Shown here: piece after piece, positions 58,743 to 64,000 of the stretch
Numbering within the stretch: position 1 is the stretch's first letter
Layout: the number at the start of each line of letters is the position of its first letter
Source of the DNA: Gammaproteobacteria bacterium BRH_c0
Lineage (GTDB): Bacteria; Pseudomonadota; Gammaproteobacteria; Pseudomonadales; Porticoccaceae
Assembly: GCA_000961645.1 (NCBI GenBank)
Contig: LADM01000133.1
Coordinates: 62,001 to 126,000, forward strand
Direction: 5' to 3'
DNA: 64,000 bases
The notes under the pieces: model-generated
Told to the model about the DNA's origin: nothing
The model's input: only the letters and a program-made list of their open reading frames with translations
Database searches by the model: none
Translations under genes and position numbers: made by a program

Positions 58743-59825
58743 TCAACGGTTTGCGCCCAGCTCCCTGGCGCGAATCTGGCGCTCGCCCTGGTCACTAGAG
58801 GTCTTCAACCAGCCGCTGAGATTGTCAATGATCAGCTGATGGAGCGCGGTAATATGCTCCGGCTCACAGTTGAGGGCCGTGATATAGCTGAAATCCCGGC
58901 CTCCGGCATCAACAAAAAAGTGACGATTTTCCACTGCAATTTCTTCCAGGGTCTCCAGACAATCCGCTGAAAAACCGGGACAGAATACCTGCACATGTTC
59001 CACGCCCTGGGCTGGCAGGGCTTTGAGGGTGGCATCGGTGTAGGGTTGCAGCCAGGGTTCGCGGCCAAAGCGTGACTGGAAGGTGGTCAGGCAAAAATCG
59101 CTGCCTTTGCCCAGTTTTTCTGCAATCAAACGCGAGGTTTTCTGGCATTCGCAAAAATACGGATCGCCCTCGTGCAGGTAGCGCAGGGGCACACCGTGGT
59201 AGGACAGCAACAGTCGCTGCGGCTCGCCGTGGCTGTGCCAGTGGCGCTTGATGCGGCTGACCATGGCGTCGATATAGGGTGCAAAATCGTGGTAATGGCT
59301 GATAAAGCGCACCTCCGGCAACCAGCGGCGGCGGGCAAAATCCTGGGCGATTGCATCGAAGGTGGAGGCGCTGGTGGCCGCTGAGTATTGCGGGTAGAGC
59401 GGCAGGATCAGGATCTTGCGCGCACCCTGGTCAAACAGGCTTTGCAGGCCGGAGGCGATAGACGGGTTGCCGTAGCGCATGGCAAATTCCAGCACCAGGT
59501 TATCGCCGTACTGCTGTTGCAGGCTTTCCCGCAGGGCACTGGCCTGTGCCTGGGTGTGAAACAGCAGGGGCGAACCCTGCTCGGTCCAGACGCTGGCGTA
59601 GGAGCGGGCCGAGCGACGCGGGCGGATATTGAGGATCACGCCATTGAGAATCAGCCACCACAGGAAGCGGGGTGTTTCCACCACGCGGGGGTCCCAGAGG
59701 AATTCCCGCAGATAGGCTTTCAGCGCGGAGGGAGTTGGCTGGTCAGGAGTGCCGAGATTGGTGATCAGTACACCAATGCGATCTTGCTGGTTATGGGTGA
59801 AGGCAGGGGAGCCGTTAAATTTCAT
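58743..59825 (-). CDS. hemH: Ferrochelatase
   Basis: 360 residues from ATG 59825 (MKFNGSPAFTHNQQDR); the upstream TTG is not preferred. Inserts Fe2+ into protoporphyrin IX, the last step of heme synthesis. Family signatures: ITNLGTPDQPTPSALKAYLR, FHTQAQASAL, MRYGNPSI, LLSYHGVPLRYLHEGDPY with the catalytic His, and TFQSRFGREPWLQPYTDATL; then VFCPGFSADCLETLEEIAVE. Usual length. Supplies heme for the bd oxidase and the P450 in this organism (established role). Confidence 0.95.
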   Translation of the reverse strand: MKFNGSPAFTHNQQDRIGVLITNLGTPDQPTPSALKAYLREFLWDPRVVETPRFLWWLILNGVILNIRPRRSARSYASVWTEQGSPLLFHTQAQASALRESLQQQYGDNLVLEFAMRYGNPSIASGLQSLFDQGARKILILPLYPQYSAATSASTFDAIAQDFARRRWLPEVRFISHYHDFAPYIDAMVSRIKRHWHSHGEPQRLLLSYHGVPLRYLHEGDPYFCECQKTSRLIAEKLGKGSDFCLTTFQSRFGREPWLQPYTDATLKALPAQGVEHVQVFCPGFSADCLETLEEIAVENRHFFVDAGGRDFSYITALNCEPEHITALHQLIIDNLSGWLKTSSDQGERQIRARELGANR

Positions 59826-59946
59826 GGTGGCGAATCTGGCCTGTGTAAGGTGGATGTTATGCCTGACTGGCAAGAATGATAAAAGATGATCAACAAACAG
59901 TGGCTATTAACTGCGAACAGGTAAAAGGAGTGGCTCTGCCAAAGGG

Positions 59947-60276
59947 CTATTCATCGACCCAGATCTTGCGGATCGGTTCACCAAAATCGTCGTACAGGGT
60001 TTTTTGCCGGGGTTTTTTGTTGGCCGCAGGTTTGGCTGGCGGCCGCGCCGGGGGTTTGCGCCGGGACTCAATATTGGCAATCAGTTCCGTGACATAGGTG
60101 CGGCTGTTTTTGGGCGAGTCAAACAGCGGTGTTTCCAGCAAGCCATTATTGCCATCCCGACCGCTCAGCCCACGGGGAACCACGTGGATCTCGCCACCCT
60201 CCTGGATATAGCTGTCGACGGCGGATTGCAATTTTGCCCGCAGCTCGGCTTTGGTTGGGGGTTTTTCCAGGGTCAT
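59947..60276 (-). CDS. Conserved-looking hypothetical protein, basic and proline-rich tail
   Basis: 109 residues from ATG 60276 (MTLEKPPTKAELRAKL). The N-terminal helical part, with SYIQEGGEIHVVPRGLSGRD, is followed by a low-complexity Lys/Pro/Ala stretch (RRKPPARPPAKPAANKKPRQ) and the end DDFGEPIRKIWVDE. No signal peptide or membrane segment. Possibly nucleic-acid or polymerase associated because of charge, but no family is recognised. Ribosome site weak. Confidence 0.5.
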   Translation of the reverse strand: MTLEKPPTKAELRAKLQSAVDSYIQEGGEIHVVPRGLSGRDGNNGLLETPLFDSPKNSRTYVTELIANIESRRKPPARPPAKPAANKKPRQKTLYDDFGEPIRKIWVDE

Positions 60277-60467
60277 GGGATCATTGGGAGCGAACGGCTG
60301 AAATACATGGGCCTTATTATGATGAATTTTTGCCGATCTGTGCAAAGTTTAGGACTTGAGCCCTGCCAAATCTGTTGAAACAGGGCAGGTCACTGCATTC
60401 GCCCAGTGTATCGGGCGGGCCAGAGGTGTTGCGGTGAGGCGATGCAACCCCCAGACTCAATGCAGCG

Positions 60468-62441
60468 TTAAGGGTTCCATGGCTCGAGCGCCCCCCAGAG
60501 AAACAGCAGGCCGCCCAGGGATATGAACAAGGCCCCGGTTGCCGAAAATCGGAGTTTTCGCCCAAGGCTCCACCCTGCCGTTGAGGAGCTGGTGCGCCAG
60601 ACCACAGGGAGCAGGAAAAGGGTCCCCATAGCCAGGAAGGATGCACAAAGTGCAGACCAGGAGAAGAGGCGCAACGATAGGGGCGGCCAGTTGTAGAAGA
60701 TCGCATCGACGTTGGTTGCCGCTGCCAGGAACCCGGCAAGGCTAATGAAACTGACAACCCACAGTATGGCTGTTGCCGTCTGTGCGAGGCTGGCGATTCT
60801 CTGGGGCCCTGTCTGGGGTACCTGGCGTCTCAAGCGAGCAATGAAACTGCCGATGACCAGCAGTGAAATCACAAACACCAGTCCTCCAGCCAGAGCCATG
60901 GCGGCTGGCTGATACACAGGACATATGCGTTCCCATCGTTCTGTAGGCGTTTTCATGGCGACGGCGCGACCGTCTTTCATCTCAAATGCGAGTGCGCCGA
61001 GGGCACCGGGAAGATTGTCGGCGGCGAGGAACAGGGAGGGGTCCTCTGTGGGTGCGAACATCATGGAAAAGTTGAAGACACTGCCGATGGCAAACATCAG
61101 ATACCCGTCGGGGGTGATGCTAATGGTCGCCGGTTGAAGCCGCGAGACAAGCCCGGCAAGGCCATGATATTGGCGTCTTGTTCCCACATAGCTGCCCGTG
61201 TAAGCAGCGGCATTTTTGACGATCTCGGGTGAGCCTTGCAGCGGCGCTTCGGGCAGTGGGCGATAAAATTGCGCGACGATTGCCGATGGCAGCGGCGCAG
61301 AGATGGAAGCGCCTCCATCTGTATTGGTGGTGACAAAAATCCCCAGGCGCAACTCGGGAATGAGCACCATGTTGGAGAAAAAAAGCAGGGTTCCACCATC
61401 GTGCCAATAGGCGGTAAAGCGACCAAGCAAATTGCTCATGACAAAGCCCCCAGCCATGTTGCCCACTGCCGGGGGGAAGTGGGTCATGGGTGTGCGAAAC
61501 GCTCTGGCGGCTTCCGGACCAAAAATGCGCACACCATTGAGAGTGCCATCGTTCAACAGCATGCGCATGTAATTGGCCATATCGGCAGAGGTTGATGATA
61601 GGTTGCCAGCTGGAGCGACTTGCAGCGCGTATTCAAATGTGCCGGGTTGGTGGCCAAGGGCTCCCCAGCGATAGCCGTTGGAGAGATTTTCGGCAAGTTC
61701 ATCGTTCATCGGGGGCGGCAAGTCTGCGCGCGGGGGATAGGGTTCGCGCGGGCTTGAATGGGTCATGTTCAGTGGTTTGAGTATCTCGTCCTCAATGATA
61801 TCGATCCATGGCCGCCCATCGACATGTTCGAGAATGGCCCCCACCAGAGCCACGGAATAGTTCGAATAAGTACCAAATTCACCAGGCTCACGCACCCGCC
61901 GCGGGCGTTCTTCGAGGAGGTACTGTGCCTGGGGCCGCAGCTCTTTCGGGTCGCGGACAAAGAGCTCGGCGGAGAGGGTCCTGTCTTCAAACCCTGCTTG
62001 ATGGGTGAAGATATGACGAATGCGGATAGGTTCCTTGAATCCCTCGTCCGGTATTTGCAGGGCTGCTGGCAGATGATCATTGACCGGATCGTCGAGGCCG
62101 ATCTTGCCATCCTCTACACGCTTCATCAGGGCGATATAGCTGAAGGTCTTGGTGGTCGAGCCGATGCGGAATAGTGTGGTATCGGGGTCAACGCGGCAGT
62201 TTGCCGCGATATCTGCAAAGCCGTAGCCCTTCTTGAGGATGGTTTGTCCATCCTGCACAACGGCAACCGACACACCGACAATATGGTGTTTGGCCATGCT
62301 ATTGGCAACAAAGCCATCGACAAAAGCCTCAAGCTCTGCGGGTGGTATCGGCTCATTGGCAGAGAGTAGCGCTGCTTCAGTGGCAGCTACTGCGAAGGTC
62401 ATAAAACAAAATGTTAAAACAGCCTTATTCAACGCCCCCAT
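60468..62441 (-). CDS. Beta-lactamase/DD-peptidase-family serine hydrolase with C-terminal membrane domain
   Basis: 657 residues, AAGGAG six bases before the ATG. Signal peptide to about TEAALLS. The class C beta-lactamase/PBP fold (about 35-400) has the catalytic Ser95-x-x-Lys98 (GSTTK), the YSN motif in TYSNYSVALVG and, in place of KTG, HDGG (AYWHDGGTLLF). The C-terminal half carries about four to five membrane helices (from 525 on), which is unusual for this family but known in some esterase-like members. Possibly a peptidase or esterase of cell-wall or secondary metabolites; not assumed to give drug resistance. Confidence 0.85.
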   Translation of the reverse strand: MGALNKAVLTFCFMTFAVAATEAALLSANEPIPPAELEAFVDGFVANSMAKHHIVGVSVAVVQDGQTILKKGYGFADIAANCRVDPDTTLFRIGSTTKTFSYIALMKRVEDGKIGLDDPVNDHLPAALQIPDEGFKEPIRIRHIFTHQAGFEDRTLSAELFVRDPKELRPQAQYLLEERPRRVREPGEFGTYSNYSVALVGAILEHVDGRPWIDIIEDEILKPLNMTHSSPREPYPPRADLPPPMNDELAENLSNGYRWGALGHQPGTFEYALQVAPAGNLSSTSADMANYMRMLLNDGTLNGVRIFGPEAARAFRTPMTHFPPAVGNMAGGFVMSNLLGRFTAYWHDGGTLLFFSNMVLIPELRLGIFVTTNTDGGASISAPLPSAIVAQFYRPLPEAPLQGSPEIVKNAAAYTGSYVGTRRQYHGLAGLVSRLQPATISITPDGYLMFAIGSVFNFSMMFAPTEDPSLFLAADNLPGALGALAFEMKDGRAVAMKTPTERWERICPVYQPAAMALAGGLVFVISLLVIGSFIARLRRQVPQTGPQRIASLAQTATAILWVVSFISLAGFLAAATNVDAIFYNWPPLSLRLFSWSALCASFLAMGTLFLLPVVWRTSSSTAGWSLGRKLRFSATGALFISLGGLLFLWGALEPWNP

Positions 62442-62760
62442 GGTTATCTCCTTTATATGCGGCGCAGTGAAGCCTGGAAAATATACACATTAGTCTATTT
62501 ATTGAATTGCGCCGAGATATGTTTGCAACATCCGATAAACGGCATGGAGCCATGACTTTGAATGTATGGCGTCAAGGATGGTTTAGGCAGTGATGTTCAG
62601 ATTGCCCTGGTTTCTCTGATGCACTCAGGTTTCTTTGCTGCGATAGTGCTGTCGCGATTGAATTGTTGCGGGCAGGCAAAGGGTGCTCAGCAGTCTTGAG
62701 GTTTGGCTCTGTATGGCTTTTATGCTTGATCTGTACTAAAGCCTGTGGATGTGTCGGTTC
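62442..62760. other. 319-bp intergenic region
   Basis: Lies upstream of the leftward serine-hydrolase gene and downstream of the leftward PHP gene. No gene, repeat or terminator with a confident T tract was recognised; it must contain the hydrolase promoter. Confidence 0.4.
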
Positions 62761-63576
62761 TCACCAGTCGTGCCAGACAGGGGTAAGGTGCTGAGGCGGT
62801 GCTGAATAGCGGCCCAGTTGCGCCCAGCTTTGACCGGGCCGGTGAAAATCCGAACCCCATGAAGCGCTCAGATCGAGCTGTTCGCAGAGCCGCGCCAGAT
62901 CGCGGGTCACAGCGGGAAGTTGTATGCCGGAAACCACTTCCAGGCCACCTCCACCCCAGCCCTTGAACGCTTCAAGGAAGCTCACCAGCTTGCTGCGGGT
63001 CAGGTTGTACTTGGCCGGATGTGCCAGCACCGCGACACCGCCTGCGGCGCGGATCCAGGCGACAATCTGCTCGGGCTCTGCCCAGCACTGGCGGATATCA
63101 CAGGATTTGCCGCTCCCCAGGTATTTTTTGAAGGCTTCCTTTTCATCTTTGACAAAACCGGTGGCCACCATATGGCGGGCAAAATGGGGGCGTCCCACAT
63201 TGCCTGCGCTGGCCAGGCTTCTGGCGCCTTCCAGGGGAGCAACAACGCCGTATTTTTCGAGTTTCTCGGCAATTTTTTCCGCCCGGCCAAGGCGTGCGTT
63301 GCGCTGGAAAGCGACAGCTTCCAGCATGGCAGGGCAGAATGGATCAATATTAAGGCCGAGGATATGCAAGCCTGTCTTGTTCCACAGGGTAGAAAATTCA
63401 ACACCGCCAATGAGTTCGAGACCGGGCAGAGGGTTGAGAGCCTGGTAGGCGGCGACACTGTCATGATCAGTGATTGACAGGCGGGTAACGCCAGAGCGCT
63501 GAGCCAGTTCCAGCAGATCCCGGGGGCTGAGTTCGCCGTCTGATGCAGTGGTGTGGCAGTGAAAGTCTATGGTCAT
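62761..63576 (-). CDS. rnm: PHP-domain phosphoesterase, RNase AM (TrpH/YciV) type
   Basis: 271 residues from ATG 63576 (MTIDFHCHTTASDGE). The PHP metal motifs are present: DFHCHTTASDGELSP, SITDHDSVAAY, GLELIGGVEFST, HILGLNIDP, AHPAKYNLTR and WGSDFHRPG. Members clear 3' ends of oligonucleotides and remove pAp; E. coli RNase AM matures ribosomal RNA 5' ends. Placed divergently to the SprT gene across 108 bp. The name is by family similarity. Confidence 0.85.
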   Translation of the reverse strand: MTIDFHCHTTASDGELSPRDLLELAQRSGVTRLSITDHDSVAAYQALNPLPGLELIGGVEFSTLWNKTGLHILGLNIDPFCPAMLEAVAFQRNARLGRAEKIAEKLEKYGVVAPLEGARSLASAGNVGRPHFARHMVATGFVKDEKEAFKKYLGSGKSCDIRQCWAEPEQIVAWIRAAGGVAVLAHPAKYNLTRSKLVSFLEAFKGWGGGGLEVVSGIQLPAVTRDLARLCEQLDLSASWGSDFHRPGQSWAQLGRYSAPPQHLTPVWHDW

Positions 63577-63684
63577 GGCGGGCAGTGTAGCCGATCGCCT
63601 GCCGCAACTGGCAGATATTGCCCAGTCAATCACACCAGGCATTTCACGCCAGGCCTTTCACACAGCACACAGTAAAACCCTATA

Positions 63685-64000
63685 ATGCCGCCCATGACGC
63701 TGATTACCCCCATCATCCCCATCACCCCGGCCCAGCAACAGCAGATGATTGCCGAGGTGGAACGCTATATTGCCATTGGGGGCAGGCACTTTGGTCGGGT
63801 GTTTGAGCCAATCCCCGTGTTGTTTGACCTCAAGGGGCGAACCCTGGGGATGTACAAGATCCAGCGGCGCAAGCGGGTGATTCGCTTCAATCCGTGGATT
63901 TGCGCCAAATATTTTGACGACAGCCTGGCCACCACCGTGCCCCATGAGGTGGCTCACTACCTGGCCGACATCCTTTACGGTCTGGGCAATATTCGCCCTC
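63685..64000 (+). CDS. SprT-like zinc metalloprotease, N-terminal part (runs off the window)
   Basis: Partial; starts at ATG 63685 or 63694 (same frame). About 105 residues are seen, including the zinc helix PHEVAHYLADILY (HExxH: His-Glu-Val-Ala-His) and VIRFNPWIC before it. SprT-family proteins are related to Spartan-type DNA-protein crosslink proteases. The remainder lies beyond the right edge. No promoter was identified in the short divergent gap. Confidence 0.82.
   Translation, partial: MPPMTLITPIIPITPAQQQQMIAEVERYIAIGGRHFGRVFEPIPVLFDLKGRTLGMYKIQRRKRVIRFNPWICAKYFDDSLATTVPHEVAHYLADILYGLGNIRP

Noticed and set aside
60468-62441. Antibiotic-resistance beta-lactamase
   Set aside because: The KTG motif is HDG, and the membrane tail and context do not match secreted resistance enzymes; a general serine hydrolase is safer.
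1-64000. tRNA or rRNA genes
   Set aside because: No cloverleaf or rRNA-like segment was noticed on reading; a tRNAscan-SE or Infernal run would settle it.

Overview
The window looks like a chromosomal segment of a GC-moderate, aerobic, probably marine gammaproteobacterium. The markers are an Rsd/AlgQ anti-sigma factor, a glrK-qseG-glrR (QseE/QseG/QseF-type) three-gene locus, a TonB-dependent receptor and a CioAB-type bd oxidase. The load of EthD, VOC, SnoaL, P450, Rieske and SDR genes recalls Cellvibrionales-type degraders (Spongiibacteraceae/Halieaceae). This placement is inference from gene content. No rRNA, tRNA or CRISPR array was seen.

Layout. 1-6.3 kb: the N-terminal part of a TonB receptor and three exported tannase/feruloyl-esterase-family hydrolases. 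6.5-9.2 kb: rsd, a SnoaL-like protein, a 266-bp MITE-like element, a carboxymuconolactone-decarboxylase-family protein and a two-domain VOC protein. 9.6-12 kb: cioAB. 12.2-18.2 kb: a SnoaL-like protein, an APH-fold kinase-like protein, the 3' remnant of a limonene-epoxide-hydrolase-like (LEH) gene, an AT-richer exported protein, a second MITE-like element, a molybdopterin oxidoreductase and an intact LEH-like gene. 18.4-21.8 kb: an AraC regulator, a double EthD protein, an SDR and a TetR regulator. 21.9-36.7 kb: a long minus-strand catabolic block with a P450, two more molybdopterin oxidoreductases, two DUF1214-like exported proteins around an alkylsulfatase-like MBL protein, a Rieske oxygenase alpha subunit, a lipocalin-like protein and a PEP-synthase His-domain protein. 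36.7-38.5 kb: a plasmid-type RepA gene with upstream repeats. 38.6-39.2 kb: dcd. 39.3-46.7 kb: three more tannase-family esterases and one divergent cytosolic relative. 47-64 kb: mostly housekeeping and envelope genes (Zn metallopeptidase, small lipoproteins, glrK-qseG-glrR, DHH phosphoesterase, sat-cysC, hemH, a beta-lactamase-family membrane protein, an RNase AM-type PHP protein, SprT).

Working model (inference): the TonB receptor and the periplasmic esterases capture and cleave an ester-bearing substrate. The P450, Rieske oxygenase, three Mo enzymes, SDR, EthD, VOC, LEH-like and SnoaL proteins then oxidise and rearrange the hydrophobic core, under AraC and TetR control. The substrate cannot be read from sequence.

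The most striking non-coding signal is a family of intergenic arrays with exact 7-bp periodicity. Four of them are palindromic (two opposed arrays around a spacer carrying AAAAGCAG), and in one place they supply the stop codons of two convergent genes. Two MITE-like elements flanked by TA dinucleotides are also present; one supplies the stop codon of a molybdoenzyme gene.
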